A stretch of 64,000 nt of DNA from Halosimplex aquaticum (GCF_028747785.1 NZ_CP118158.1:62001-126000); one strand, 5' to 3'. Positions 33,567-42,846 are shown, numbered from the stretch's first letter. Notes: generated by a model from the sequence alone, not told the origin. Made by a program: numbers and translations.

Positions 33567-34553
33567 TCAGTCGAGTCGCTCGGCGGCGTCGCGCTCGACG
33601 AGCGGCCCCGCGTTCGCCTCGGGCAGTTGCACGACGTCGTCGGTCGAGAGGTCGTAGGCGCGCTGGTCGACGCCGAATATCTCGCCGACGTCGGCCGTGA
33701 TCCGTACCGTCGTGCGGTCGACCGACGGGACGTCCGCCGCGCCCCCCTCGTCCGCGTCCTCCGCCGCTGTCGGATCCTCGGAGCCACCGGCGGATGGATT
33801 CGCGTCGCCCGTCGGTTCGTCGGGCGGAGCAGGCCGGTCGCCTCCTGGCTCAGCGGGGGCAGCGGGTGAGTCCGTCGTGGCATCGTCCCCCGCGTCTGCT
33901 TCACTTTGGCTCTCGTCGGGGCCGTCGCCCCCCATCAGGTCCGCCGCGTCGACTCCCGTCTCCGCCGCGGAACCGTCCGCGTCCAGGTCGGCGGGCGAGT
34001 CCGGCGGCGTCGGGCGCGTCTCGCCGTCGGCCGTCGGGCGGTCGGTCGTCCCGTCCGCGGGGTCCGGCTCGGACGCCGCGCTGTCCGGGGACTCGGAGTT
34101 CGGACCTGCGCCGACCGGGGTCTCGGAACTCTCGACCGCGTCGGCGACGGCCGCGACGGGGTCCTCGCCGTCGATGACGGCCTCGACGTTGGCTCGGTTG
34201 CGCTCGATGGCGTCGACGAGGGTGTCGAACAGCGTCTGTTCCTCCGCGGTGAGCCCCTCGTCCTCGGTGGGCATGTCCGCGGCGGCCAGCGACGCCATCT
34301 TGACGATCTTGCCGACGCGGCGCTCGTAGATGGCCTCGACGGTCTGCTCGGCCGTGTCGATGTCGTCGCTCAGGCGGGTGACCTCGGGGGCGTTCCACGG
34401 GTCGTCGGCCTCGTCGGCGGCCCGCTCGCGCTCGCGGTGGAGCTGCTGGATGAACTCGCCGGCGTCCTGGTAGAACGACTCCCGCAGCTGCTGGAGGCTG
34501 TCGGTCTGCCGCTCGCGGCTCTGCACCGAGCGCAGTTCGTCCAGGTCCATCAT
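33567..34553 (-). CDS. GINS-family replication protein (Gins15-type) with long acidic linker
   Basis: Component of the archaeal CMG-like replisome that joins MCM helicase, GAN/RecJ and primase. Residues 1-125 are the helical A domain (LRSVQSRERQTDSLQQLR, GKIVKMASLAAADM), and 278-328 the small beta B domain (TTVRITADVGEIFG, DDVVQLPEANAGPLVERDAAERL). Between them lies about 150 residues of Asp/Glu/Pro/Gly-rich disorder, far longer than in other archaea. Starts MMDLDELRS (ATG 34553, or 34550). It begins 19 bp after priS, the conserved archaeal primase-GINS pairing, so a priS-gins operon is evident. Confidence 0.9.
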   Translation of the reverse strand: MMDLDELRSVQSRERQTDSLQQLRESFYQDAGEFIQQLHRERERAADEADDPWNAPEVTRLSDDIDTAEQTVEAIYERRVGKIVKMASLAAADMPTEDEGLTAEEQTLFDTLVDAIERNRANVEAVIDGEDPVAAVADAVESSETPVGAGPNSESPDSAASEPDPADGTTDRPTADGETRPTPPDSPADLDADGSAAETGVDAADLMGGDGPDESQSEADAGDDATTDSPAAPAEPGGDRPAPPDEPTGDANPSAGGSEDPTAAEDADEGGAADVPSVDRTTVRITADVGEIFGVDQRAYDLSTDDVVQLPEANAGPLVERDAAERLD

Positions 34554-34572
34554 CGCTGTTCGGTCTCCTCGT

Positions 34573-35733
34573 TCATTCTGGTGCCTTCTCAGCGCGCCCT
34601 CTGGCCATCAGGAACACGCCCAGGTACTCCGGAACGGAAACCTCACCCGCCTGGAGATTAAAACTATCGCCCTTCAGCTCCACGGTTCCGGGGTCCGTCA
34701 CCTGCACGTTGATCTCGTGGCCGACGAACGTCTCGGGCACCGCGTCGACCAGCGGATCGAACGCCTCCAGTTCGTCGCGGGAGAGCCGTTTGACTTCGAG
34801 CGCGCTCCCCCCGTGGAGGCTCCCGGGGAGCCGGATCAGTCGGTTCACGTCGGTCGTGACCGGCTCGTCGATGGGCGCGTTCTGCCGTTCGACGACTTCG
34901 GAGACGAACGCGTCCAGCAGCGTCCGCAGCCCGACGCCGCCGAGTTCGATGTTGCCCGCTTCGACCGCCTCGGCGTTGTTCTCCAGCGCGCCGTAGACGG
35001 TGTTCGCCCGGCCCTCGCCGATCCCGTCGAGTTCCTGCAGCCGTGCCTTGGCCTCGTCTTCCTCCATCGCGAGGATCTCGTCCACGAATTCGAGGAGGCG
35101 CTCGTGGACGCGTCGGCCCCATCCGCCCTCCGTCTCGAGGGCTCGGCGGCTGACCCCGCCGCGCATCTCCGTGGTCTCGACGAGTTCGGGGTCGAGACCG
35201 ATCCCGCGCACGTAGTCGACGATCTCGCGGCGCGCGTCGCTCCCGAGTTCCTGGACGAGGTCGTCGCGGACGTGGACGTGGTAGCCGCGGCCGCCGGAGA
35301 ACACGACGGTCGTGTCCTCGAAGCCGAAGTCTGCGTCGAGGAAATCGAGCAGTCGAAACAGCGCCTGCTTGCACTTTTCGAGCATCTCGGCGTAGCTGTC
35401 CTCGCCGAGGGTGACCGAGGGGAGGTGGTCGGCGTCGAGGTCGAATATCAGGTCCGAGGAGCGCCAGGTCTTCTCGCCCATCGAACTCGCGCCCGGGCTC
35501 TCGTAGCGCCCGGCCGAGAAGTAGACGTGTTTCGGGCGCTCGCGGGCGAGGAAGTCGTCGAGCGACCCCATGTCGAGCAGCGAGCGGTGGCGGATCATCG
35601 TCTCGCCGGGACCGTCCGTCCACGGAATGTAGCCCCACTCGCGCTCGTTGGCGTCCGGCGGCGGCGTGAACTCCGTCCGTCGGTAGTGGTCGCCGAAGCG
35701 CCCCCGGAGGTACGCCCGCGTCTGTTCCTGCAC
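34573..35733 (-). CDS. priS: DNA primase small (catalytic) subunit
   Basis: Archaeo-eukaryotic primase that makes replication primers with PriL. 386 residues. Catalytic Asp pair D98/D100 in LIFDLDAD, and motif II SGGRGYHVHV (146-155, His152) are intact; the later acidic/basic residues are in RLPGSLHGGSALEVKR. An insertion-free core is followed by the helical region (about 230-300). The C-terminus ends AEKAPE. First gene of the priS-gins operon. The 157 bp upstream contains three strong hairpins after the GNAT stop. Confidence 0.95.
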   Translation of the reverse strand: MQEQTRAYLRGRFGDHYRRTEFTPPPDANEREWGYIPWTDGPGETMIRHRSLLDMGSLDDFLARERPKHVYFSAGRYESPGASSMGEKTWRSSDLIFDLDADHLPSVTLGEDSYAEMLEKCKQALFRLLDFLDADFGFEDTTVVFSGGRGYHVHVRDDLVQELGSDARREIVDYVRGIGLDPELVETTEMRGGVSRRALETEGGWGRRVHERLLEFVDEILAMEEDEAKARLQELDGIGEGRANTVYGALENNAEAVEAGNIELGGVGLRTLLDAFVSEVVERQNAPIDEPVTTDVNRLIRLPGSLHGGSALEVKRLSRDELEAFDPLVDAVPETFVGHEINVQVTDPGTVELKGDSFNLQAGEVSVPEYLGVFLMARGRAEKAPE

Positions 35734-35818
35734 GGCTACCCGATTTCGAACGGTCCGCTAAAGCGTTTGCGCTCACCGGTCGGCGCGTGCCAGGGACTCC
35801 CGGTGGGAACTGGGCCGC

Positions 35819-35890
35819 GCAGCTTGTGCTGCTCACGGGTCGCTTCGCGCCCCGCTCGCCCTCACGGAGGTCTCCCTGCGGTCGACCTCC
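35819..35890 (-). other. Cluster of three hairpins between GNAT and priS
   Basis: GCAGC-TTGT-GCTGC (35819-35832), an imperfect CGGG...CGC-TTC-GCG...CCCG (35836-35854) and GGAGGTC/GACCTCC arms around an 11-base loop (35866-35890) follow one another. The last arm ends one base before the GNAT stop codon, so in the leftward transcript this is the first thing after the gene. It could terminate or process the GNAT mRNA before priS. Confidence 0.55.
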
Positions 35891-36376
35891 CTATCCCCCG
35901 AGCAACTTCGACAACCGGTCGGCGAGCCCTTCTTCCTCGCCGAGTTTGAGGTAGTAGGCGTCGCCGCCGTCCTCGTAGTAGTTGTCGATGCGGCGCTCGA
36001 TGGTGAAACCGATGTGCTGGTAGAAGCGGATCGCGTCGCGGTTGGTTGTCCGGGCGTGACAGGTCACGGAACTGTAGTCCTCCGCGACGCGGGCGACGAG
36101 GGCCTCGCCGAATCCCTCGCCCTGATAGGCGTCGTCGACGGCCAGAAAGAGGATGTAGCCGTCCCGGCGGACGGCGGCGAATCCGACGAGCGTACCGCGG
36201 TCGGCCCTATCGACGAAGAGGTAGACGGTCGAGCGTTTGTAGGCGTTCTCGAAGAAGCCGCGGCGCTGGCGCAACACACCTTCCTCGGCGCGGATGCGTT
36301 CTTTCAGTTGCCAGGCCTGCTCGACGTAGTCGGCGTCCCCCGGATCGACGACCCGTCGCTCGACGTTGACGCTCAC
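35891..36376 (-). CDS. GNAT-family N-acetyltransferase (RimI-like)
   Basis: A 161-residue acetyltransferase. Residues 85-115 form the acetyl-CoA pyrophosphate loop region (LAVDDAYQGEGFGEALV, the Q/R-x-x-G-x-G/A motif), followed by TTNRDAIRFYQHIGF, the classic last helix and strand. Candidate substrates are protein N-termini (ribosomal or general), not readable here. TATA-like ATTATAGTG on the minus strand (36402-36410) is 26-34 bp from ATG 36376. It precedes priS on the same strand. Confidence 0.88.
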   Translation of the reverse strand: MSVNVERRVVDPGDADYVEQAWQLKERIRAEEGVLRQRRGFFENAYKRSTVYLFVDRADRGTLVGFAAVRRDGYILFLAVDDAYQGEGFGEALVARVAEDYSSVTCHARTTNRDAIRFYQHIGFTIERRIDNYYEDGGDAYYLKLGEEEGLADRLSKLLGG

Positions 36377-36481
36377 TATCGGTCCAGTAACGGGTAAGTC
36401 ACTATAATTCCATCGCCAGCGGCCGCCCCGCGGACTTACCAGCCCCGAAAGACTTTCGGCCGCCCGAGGTGACTCGTCCGT

Positions 36482-37522
36482 ATGGTTTTGCTGTCATCCG
36501 CGCCCGCCTCGGGCAAGTCGGGCCCGACGCTCGGGGGCAAGATCCGGCAGATCCTCATCTCCGGCGCCGCGCTGACGATCCCGCTCGTCATCACGGTCAT
36601 GATCCTCGTCTTCGTCATCAACTTCATCCTTCGGGCGATCTCTCCGGTGGTCAAGGTCGCGAACGAGGTCTTTGGCATCGGACAGAACGTCGATCCGCTC
36701 ACGATGAAGCTCCTCGCCATCGCGACGTTCGTCGGGATGGTCTTCGTCCTCGGCCTCGTCGCCGAGACGCGTTCGGGCGACGAGTTCGAACGGATATTCG
36801 ACACGGCGATGGCGCGGATCCCCGGCATCGGTTCTCTCTACACGAGCTTCAACGAGATGACCGAGCTGCTGCTGTCGAACGACGCCCAGAGCTTTCGCGA
36901 GGTGAAACTCGTCGAGTTCCCCCGATCGGGGTCGTACTCGCTGGCGTTCGTCACCGCGGAGTCGCCGCCGACTATCGGTGATACGACCGGCCACGACGAC
37001 ATGACGACGCTGTTCATGCCGCTGGCGCCCAACCCGGTGATGGGCGGGTACGTCATCCACGTTTCCTCCGAACGCGTCTACGACGTGGACCTGACCGTCG
37101 AGGAGGGGATCCGTTCCATCGTCACGAGCGGCGTCGCGACGGGCGACTCCGGGCGAACCGACGCCGGCGAGGAATTCGCGAGTCTCGATGCAATCCGCGA
37201 GCAGGCCCGCGATGGGATGCACGACCTCGGGACGTGGGGGACCCAGACCGCCGCCGACCTGAGCGACTTCACTGGACAGGCCGCCGGCGACATCCGCGAG
37301 CAGGCCTACCGCGAGTTCGCCGCTATCCACCCCGACCTCGACGCGTCGGCGGTCGAGGACGAGGAGGAGGTCCGCCACTACATGCTCGACCAGTTCGAAG
37401 ACGGCGACGGGGATCAACCGGCGGACGGCGACCGATCGCCAGACGGCGATCGACCGGCAGACGACACTGGCACGAATGCTGCGGATGAAAGCGACGCGAA
37501 GTCGGCGGGTGGTGACGCGTGA
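36482..37522 (+). CDS. DUF502 membrane protein with acidic tail
   Basis: A 346-residue protein. The DUF502 core has two membrane helices (about 28-60, ILISGAALTIPLVITVMILVF, and 72-94, LLAIATFVGMVFVLGL) and a soluble domain (95-215) with IPGIGSLYTSFNEMTELLL and VIHVSSERVYDVDLTVEEGI. Residues 250-346 are a helical, then Asp/Gly-rich disordered cytoplasmic tail containing DGDRS/DGDRP repeats. Function unknown; bacterial and plant relatives are linked to membrane organisation (COV-type). The stop overlaps the GTG of the archease gene (GTGA). Confidence 0.85.
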   Translation: MVLLSSAPASGKSGPTLGGKIRQILISGAALTIPLVITVMILVFVINFILRAISPVVKVANEVFGIGQNVDPLTMKLLAIATFVGMVFVLGLVAETRSGDEFERIFDTAMARIPGIGSLYTSFNEMTELLLSNDAQSFREVKLVEFPRSGSYSLAFVTAESPPTIGDTTGHDDMTTLFMPLAPNPVMGGYVIHVSSERVYDVDLTVEEGIRSIVTSGVATGDSGRTDAGEEFASLDAIREQARDGMHDLGTWGTQTAADLSDFTGQAAGDIREQAYREFAAIHPDLDASAVEDEEEVRHYMLDQFEDGDGDQPADGDRSPDGDRPADDTGTNAADESDAKSAGGDA

Positions 37523-37932
37523 GCTTCGACCTGCGGGAGCACACCGCCGACGTGGCGGTCGAAGCGACCGGCGACTCCCTGGACGCCGTCTTCGGCGCCG
37601 TCGCCGACGGCATGGCGGCCGCGATGTGTGACGAGATCCCCGACGCGGGCGGCGAGCGGTTTGCGTTCTCCGTCGCGGCCGAGAGCCGCGAGGCGTTGCT
37701 GTTCGACTACCTGGACGAACTCATCTACGAGCGCGACGTTCGCGGGATCCTCCCGGTCGATAACGAGGCGACCGTCCGCGAGTCCGGCGGCGAGTGGCGC
37801 GTCGAGGGGTCGGCCCGCGGGGTCCCGCTTGACCGCGTCGAGGCGCGCGACCTGAAAGCCGTCACCTACTCCGAGATGGATCTCTCGGAGACCGCCGACG
37901 GCTGGCACGCCTACGTCGTCTTCGACGTCTGA
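37519..37932 (+). CDS. Archease, RtcB activation factor
   Basis: A 137-residue chaperone that helps guanylylation and multiple turnover of the RNA ligase RtcB in tRNA splicing. Family features: N-terminal FDLREHTADVAVEATGDSLD with the metal-binding Asp/His set, the central YLDELIYERDV helix and the C-terminal LKAVTYSEMDL with the trailing strand. Starts at GTG 37519, overlapping the DUF502 stop, so the two are cotranscribed. Its partner rtcB is 2.8 kb downstream on the same strand, with DoxX and an esterase gene in between. Confidence 0.93.
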   Translation: MSFDLREHTADVAVEATGDSLDAVFGAVADGMAAAMCDEIPDAGGERFAFSVAAESREALLFDYLDELIYERDVRGILPVDNEATVRESGGEWRVEGSARGVPLDRVEARDLKAVTYSEMDLSETADGWHAYVVFDV

Positions 37933-38017
37933 TCCGCTGTGGGCTCCAGCTTCCGCGGCGGCGCTAGCAACCCCCGATACTGAGGCCTTTTTCAGCAACG
38001 GGTACCTAGCTCAGCCC

Positions 38018-39112
38018 ATGAACGGAAGGCGGAGGCGATCGGCCCTCGGGAGTGTGGTCGGTATCGTCGCGGTCGCGCTGCTCGCCGGGCGAGCGAGCGC
38101 TCACGTCGACTACGTGACCGACCCGCCGACGGCGACGCGGGACGCCATCGAGTTCGCGGTCGAAGTGCTCTCGAACTCGACGAACGCCGCACTGCTCGGC
38201 GGCGGGACCGTTGCGGTCCTCGCGCTGCTGGCCGGCCTGGTTCTGATCAGGCCGACCATCCCGGACGTGGACGCGCTCCGTGACGCGCTCGCCTCCTACC
38301 GCGAGTACGTGCCATGGATGCTCCGGCTGAGTCTCGGCCTGCCGCTGATCGGGGCGGGATTCACGGGCTACCTGTTCATCCCCCCGCTGGAAGTCCAGGC
38401 GCGGATCCTCCAGGTCTCGCTCGGCTTCCTGATCCTGTTCGGGCTCGCGACGCGGATCGTTGCCGCGGCGGGGCTCCTCACGTATCTGGGCGCGCTGGCG
38501 TTCAACCCACAGCTCATCCTCGCTATGGAGTACGTCCCCGGATTCGTCGCGATCATCCTGCTGGGGAGCGGCCGGCCCAGCGCCGACCACATGCTCCAGC
38601 AGGTCGCGAGCACGCCCGGAACCTACTACGGTAGGGTCGACCCCGTCCACGGCGTCGCCGACTGGTTCGCCGCGAAGGTCGGCCCCTACCAGCGGTACGT
38701 CGCGACCGTCCTCCGCGTCGGGCTCGGCGTCGCGTTCGCCTATCTCGGCCTCGTCGAGAAGCTCGCCAACCCCTCGCGCGCGCTTCAGGTCGTCGCGAAG
38801 TACGAGCTCACGAACGTCGTCCCGGTCGACGCCGGCCTCTGGGTACTCGGCGCCGGCCTGACCGAAATCGGCGTCGGCGTGCTCCTGATCGTCGGGCTCT
38901 ACACCCGCGGCGCTGCCGCGGTCGCCTTCTCGATGCTCGTGCTCACGCTGTTCGGCCTGCCCGACGACCCCGTGCTCGCGCACGTGACGCTGTTCGGGAT
39001 GCTCTCGGCGGTCTTCACGCTCGGCGCCGGCCCGCTGTCCCTGGACGCCCGCCTCGCGGCCGCCGACCGACGCGAGCGCGACTCCGAGGAGGCGGCGCCG
39101 GCCGCCGACTGA
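38018..39112 (+). CDS. DoxX-family membrane protein
   Basis: A 364-residue membrane protein. The N-terminus is a Sec-type signal (VVGIVAVALLAGRASA, cleaved near residue 29); about eight hydrophobic segments follow, with the DoxX helix set in the C-terminal half (YVATVLRVGLGVAFAYLGLVEKL, GLWVLGAGLTEIGVGVLLIVGLYTRGAA). The C-terminus is charged and cytoplasmic. Family members are linked to thiosulfate:quinone oxidation or redox stress; the substrate here is unknown. TATA-like CTTTTTC (37986-37992) is about 26-32 bp upstream of ATG 38018. Confidence 0.85.
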   Translation: MNGRRRRSALGSVVGIVAVALLAGRASAHVDYVTDPPTATRDAIEFAVEVLSNSTNAALLGGGTVAVLALLAGLVLIRPTIPDVDALRDALASYREYVPWMLRLSLGLPLIGAGFTGYLFIPPLEVQARILQVSLGFLILFGLATRIVAAAGLLTYLGALAFNPQLILAMEYVPGFVAIILLGSGRPSADHMLQQVASTPGTYYGRVDPVHGVADWFAAKVGPYQRYVATVLRVGLGVAFAYLGLVEKLANPSRALQVVAKYELTNVVPVDAGLWVLGAGLTEIGVGVLLIVGLYTRGAAAVAFSMLVLTLFGLPDDPVLAHVTLFGMLSAVFTLGAGPLSLDARLAAADRRERDSEEAAPAAD

Positions 39113-39219
39113 CCCGACCGAACCGAGGAGCAACCGATCCAGCGCGCGCGTCGTTCACGCGCCAGCAACGTCGACCGTCGACTGTCACAGTTATCGTTCC
39201 AGGGGGCGTAGTAGAATGA

Positions 39220-40461
39220 ATGGCAACGAGAATGGCGTCGTCCGCGGACGCCGTGACGGTCCACGGTACCGTCGCGTCCGGCTTCGAACCCGTCAGCGAG
39301 GTGTTCGCGGAGAACTTCCGCGACCGCGACGAACTCGGCGCGGCCGTCGCCGTCTACCACCGTGGCCAGCCCGTCGTCGACCTCTGGGGAGGGTACCGAG
39401 ATACCGACCGCGAGCACCCGTGGGAGGCCGACACGATGGTCCTCGTGGCCTCTGCGACGAAGGGGATGACGGCGGCGGCCATCGCCGTCGCGCTCTCGCG
39501 GGGGCTGTTCGCGCTCGACGACCGTATCGCCGACCACTGGCCCGCGTTCGCCCGGCACGGGAAGGGAGACGTCACGGTCCGGCAGTTGCTGAGTCACCAG
39601 GCCGGTCTCGCGACGCTCGACGGCCGCCTGTCGCCCGAGCAGATCGCGGACTCGGAGTTCCTCTCGGAGCTGCTCGCGAACGACGAACTCGACTGGGAGC
39701 CCGGCACCCGCCAGGGCTACCACGCGTTCACGCTTGGCTGGTACGCGAGCGAACTCCTCCGGCGTACCGACGGGCGGACGCTCGGCCAGTTCTTCGCCGA
39801 CGAGGTCGCCGAGCCGCTCGACCTCGAGTTCTACATCGGGCTCCCCGAGGGGATTCCGACCGACCGCGTGGCCGAACTCGACGCGTTCGGGTACCTGGAC
39901 ATGCTCTTGAACCTCCGCACGATGTCGCCCCGGTTCGTCCTGTCGTTTTTCAACCCGTGGTCGGTGACGAGTCGGGCGCTGAACGTGCTCGATACCCGGC
40001 GTCCGGCCGACCTCAACAGTCCGGCGTTCCGTGCGGTCGAGATACCCTCGGGCAACGGCATCGGGACGGCCCGCGCGATGGCACGGCTGTACGGCGACCT
40101 CGCGACGGGCGGCGAGGCGCTGGGTCTCGACGAGGCGGTGTTCGCGGAATTGACCGCGCCCCCGGTGCCGCCGTCGGGTGACCGACGGGACGTCGTCATT
40201 GGCGTGGAGACGGCGTACGCGATGGGGTACTCGAAGCCGTCGCCCGACTTCCGGTTCGGAACGTCCGAAGCCGCGTTCGGCACGCCGGGCGCGGGCGGAT
40301 CGTTCGGGTTCGCGGACCCAGACGCGGAACTGGGCTTCGCCTACACTCCGAACCGGCTGGGCCTCCACCTGAAGGACGACCCGCGGGAGGTGGCGCTCAG
40401 GGAGGCCGTCTACGAGTGCATCGAACGACGGGACTCGGAGACCGCTGCAATACGTACCTGA
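39220..40461 (+). CDS. Beta-lactamase-fold esterase (EstB/class C-like)
   Basis: A 413-residue cytoplasmic serine hydrolase. The S-x-x-K motif is SATKGMTA, the Tyr-type motif is YHAFTLGWYASELL (Tyr-x-Ala/Ser variant typical of EstB esterases), and the C-terminal loop is GAGGSFGFADPD in place of the KTG. These variants favour esterase over beta-lactam hydrolysis. Paralogous in fold to the gene at 28825 but only distantly. Starts at ATG 39220 (MATRMASS) fitting a TATA-like GTTATCG (39190-39196); ATG 39232 is possible. Confidence 0.88.
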   Translation: MATRMASSADAVTVHGTVASGFEPVSEVFAENFRDRDELGAAVAVYHRGQPVVDLWGGYRDTDREHPWEADTMVLVASATKGMTAAAIAVALSRGLFALDDRIADHWPAFARHGKGDVTVRQLLSHQAGLATLDGRLSPEQIADSEFLSELLANDELDWEPGTRQGYHAFTLGWYASELLRRTDGRTLGQFFADEVAEPLDLEFYIGLPEGIPTDRVAELDAFGYLDMLLNLRTMSPRFVLSFFNPWSVTSRALNVLDTRRPADLNSPAFRAVEIPSGNGIGTARAMARLYGDLATGGEALGLDEAVFAELTAPPVPPSGDRRDVVIGVETAYAMGYSKPSPDFRFGTSEAAFGTPGAGGSFGFADPDAELGFAYTPNRLGLHLKDDPREVALREAVYECIERRDSETAAIRT

Positions 40462-40721
40462 CGCCGTTTTCTGACAAACCAGGGTCCGCGGCTTCACCGC
40501 TCGGGCCGATGCCTGCCAGAGCTATCGCGGGAATGGCCCCTGCCGGAACCTCCGCCATCTCTGAGTCCCCGTCACCGGTCGACGCGACCGGGCTGCTGTC
40601 ACCGGCGTACTCCTCGTCCGACCCGTGACGGCCGCGAGCGGATCGGCAAATAGAGACGAAAATCGAACACGTAGCAGCGGACAGCGAAACCTATTCCGGC
40701 GCCCGCGGCGGAGTTACGCCC

Positions 40722-42185
40722 ATGACCACCTACGACGCGGACGGCGTCACCCTGGAGAAGGTCAGGGACTACGTCTGGGAGATCCCGCAGGAAGGCGGGA
40801 TGAACCGACCGGCGCGCGTCCTCGCCAGCGAGGACCTGCTCGACGAGATCAGCGAGGACAAGACGCTCCAGCAGCTCAAGAACGCGACGCACCTCCCCGG
40901 CGTCCGCAAGTACGCGATCTGTATGCCGGACGGCCACCAGGGCTACGGGTTCCCCGTCGGCGGCGTCGCCGGAATCGACGCCGAAGACGGCTGTATCTCG
41001 CCCGGAGCGGTCGGCTACGACATCAACTGCGGCGTCCGGATGATGAAGACGAACCTCACCTACGCGGACGTCCAGGGCCGCGAGGAGGAACTCGTCGACG
41101 CCCTGTTCGAGGCCGTCCCGTCGGGGCTCGGCGGCGGTGGCGTCCACCAGGGGACGAAAGGCGACGTCGACGCCATCCTCGAACGGGGGATGGAGTGGGC
41201 GCTGGAGGAGGGCTTCGCGGTGCCGGAGGACCTCGAACACTGCGAGGACGAGGGCGTCCGTCACGACGCCGACCCGGACCGGGTCTCGCAGAAGGCCAAA
41301 GACCGCGGGAAAAACCAGATCGGCAGCCTCGGGAGCGGCAACCACTTCCTCGAAGTCCAGCGCGTCACCGACGTCTACCGCGACGACGTGGCCGAGCGCT
41401 TCGGCCTCTCGGAGGACCAGATCGTCGTGCTCATCCACTGCGGGTCTCGCGGCCTGGGTCACCAGGTCTGTACGGACTACCTGCGCGACATCGAGCAGGC
41501 CCACGCCGGACTGCTGGACCGGCTCCCGGACAAGGAACTCGCCGCGGCGCCGGCGGGCTCGCAACTGGCCGAGGACTACTACGGCGCGATGTGCGCCGCC
41601 ATCAACTTCGCCTGGGTGAACCGCCAGCTCATCATGCACCGCACCCGCGAGGTCTTCGCGGACGTCTTCGACACCACCTGGGAGGACCTGGAGATGGACC
41701 TCCTCTACGACGTGGCCCACAACATCGCGAAGAAGGAGACCCACGAGGTCGAGGACGGCGAGGAGCGCGAGCTGTTCGTCCACCGGAAGGGTGCGACGCG
41801 GGCGTTCCCCGCAGGCCGGGAAGAAGTGCCGCCCGCCTACCGCGACGTCGGCCAACCGATCATCATCCCGGGGAGCATGGGCGCGGGCAGTTACGTCCTG
41901 CGCGGCGGCGAGGAGTCGCTCTCGGAGACGTTCGGATCGACCGCCCACGGCGCCGGCCGGCTGATGAGCCGGACGCAAGCCAAACAGGAGTTCTGGGGCG
42001 GCGACGTGCAGGACGACCTCCGCGAGCAGAGCCACGTCTACGTCAAGGCCCAGAGCGGCGCGACCGTCGCCGAGGAGGCGCCGGGCGTCTACAAAGACGT
42101 CGACGAAGTGGTCCGGGTCTCCGACGCGCTGGGCATCGGCGACCGCGTCGCCCGCACGTTCCCCGTCTGCAACATCAAGGGCTGA
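40722..42185 (+). CDS. rtcB: tRNA-splicing RNA ligase RtcB, intein-free
   Basis: Joins tRNA halves (2',3'-cyclic phosphate or 3'-phosphate to 5'-OH) using GTP and Mn2+. The 487 residues are one uninterrupted core: metal-binding D100 and C103 (GYDINCGVRMM), LGSGNHFLEV, IHCGSRGLGHQV, MHRTREVF, IPGSMGAGSYVL, and the guanylylated His region STAHGAGRLMSR. Many archaeal RtcBs contain inteins; none here. TATA-like CCTATTCC lies about 25-32 bp upstream of ATG 40722. Together with the archease gene it provides the haloarchaeal tRNA ligation step. Confidence 0.96.
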   Translation: MTTYDADGVTLEKVRDYVWEIPQEGGMNRPARVLASEDLLDEISEDKTLQQLKNATHLPGVRKYAICMPDGHQGYGFPVGGVAGIDAEDGCISPGAVGYDINCGVRMMKTNLTYADVQGREEELVDALFEAVPSGLGGGGVHQGTKGDVDAILERGMEWALEEGFAVPEDLEHCEDEGVRHDADPDRVSQKAKDRGKNQIGSLGSGNHFLEVQRVTDVYRDDVAERFGLSEDQIVVLIHCGSRGLGHQVCTDYLRDIEQAHAGLLDRLPDKELAAAPAGSQLAEDYYGAMCAAINFAWVNRQLIMHRTREVFADVFDTTWEDLEMDLLYDVAHNIAKKETHEVEDGEERELFVHRKGATRAFPAGREEVPPAYRDVGQPIIIPGSMGAGSYVLRGGEESLSETFGSTAHGAGRLMSRTQAKQEFWGGDVQDDLREQSHVYVKAQSGATVAEEAPGVYKDVDEVVRVSDALGIGDRVARTFPVCNIKG

Positions 42186-42212
42186 TGGGTCGCGGCCGGC
42201 CTTCGCTCCCGA

Positions 42213-42686
42213 TCAGCCGATGCCTTTCCAGGTTTCGAGCACCGTCTCGTTGCCGGTCGGCGGTTTGTAGAGGACGCGCGCCTTGCCGCTCGCGCTGACC
42301 GGGCTCCCGAAGGCGTTCCGCCGGCTGAGTTGCACCGTCGCACCGGGCCCGACGACCGCCGTGTCGTTCGTGTTGGCGAGCGCGGCCCACGTGACGGTCG
42401 TCCCCTGGCTCCTGATCGACAGGTTCCCCGCGTCGAACGAGTCGCCCCGGTCGTGCGTGACGATGAGGACCGACGACTGGTCGATGTACTGGAAACTGAA
42501 GTTCGCGTTCGGCCCCTTGTTCTCCGAGCCCGGGTCGACGAGGACGAAGAGCCCGACCGACCCCGTGACGAGCAGCGTGATGGCGACCAGGATGGCGACG
42601 CCGGTGAACTCCGAGACGGCCCGCTCCGCGGGGTCGACCGCCGACCCGTCGCGCTCGAACGCGGCAGTTGCGCCGTCTTCGGCCAT
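42213..42686 (-). CDS. Type IV pilin-like secreted protein
   Basis: A 157-residue protein with a class III signal. The charged N-terminal 21 residues are followed by RAVSEFTGVAILVAI and the hydrophobic helix (about 27-50), the pattern cut by the prepilin peptidase PibD just before or after the RAVSE segment. The mature domain is a beta-rich, Thr/Asn-containing globule with one NKGPNANFSF N-glycosylation-like sequon (AglB is in this window). It may be a minor adhesion pilin or a pseudopilin. It converges with rtcB with 27 bp between stops. Confidence 0.83.
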   Translation of the reverse strand: MAEDGATAAFERDGSAVDPAERAVSEFTGVAILVAITLLVTGSVGLFVLVDPGSENKGPNANFSFQYIDQSSVLIVTHDRGDSFDAGNLSIRSQGTTVTWAALANTNDTAVVGPGATVQLSRRNAFGSPVSASGKARVLYKPPTGNETVLETWKGIG

Positions 42687-42846
42687 CGTGTAGTCGGGAT
42701 AGGGCGAGCATCGACTAAACCAGCTTCGGCGGGAGTATCAGATCCGATAGTCGCGGGGGGCCGGCGACGGCGACCAGTGGGGTCGCGGGCGAAACCGAGT
42801 GCCGGGAGGGGGAAAGCCTTTGAGAGCGAGTGGCGACGTATCCAGT

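Noticed and set aside
40722-42185. Intein within RtcB
   Set aside because: Length and continuous motif spacing match the intein-free enzyme.
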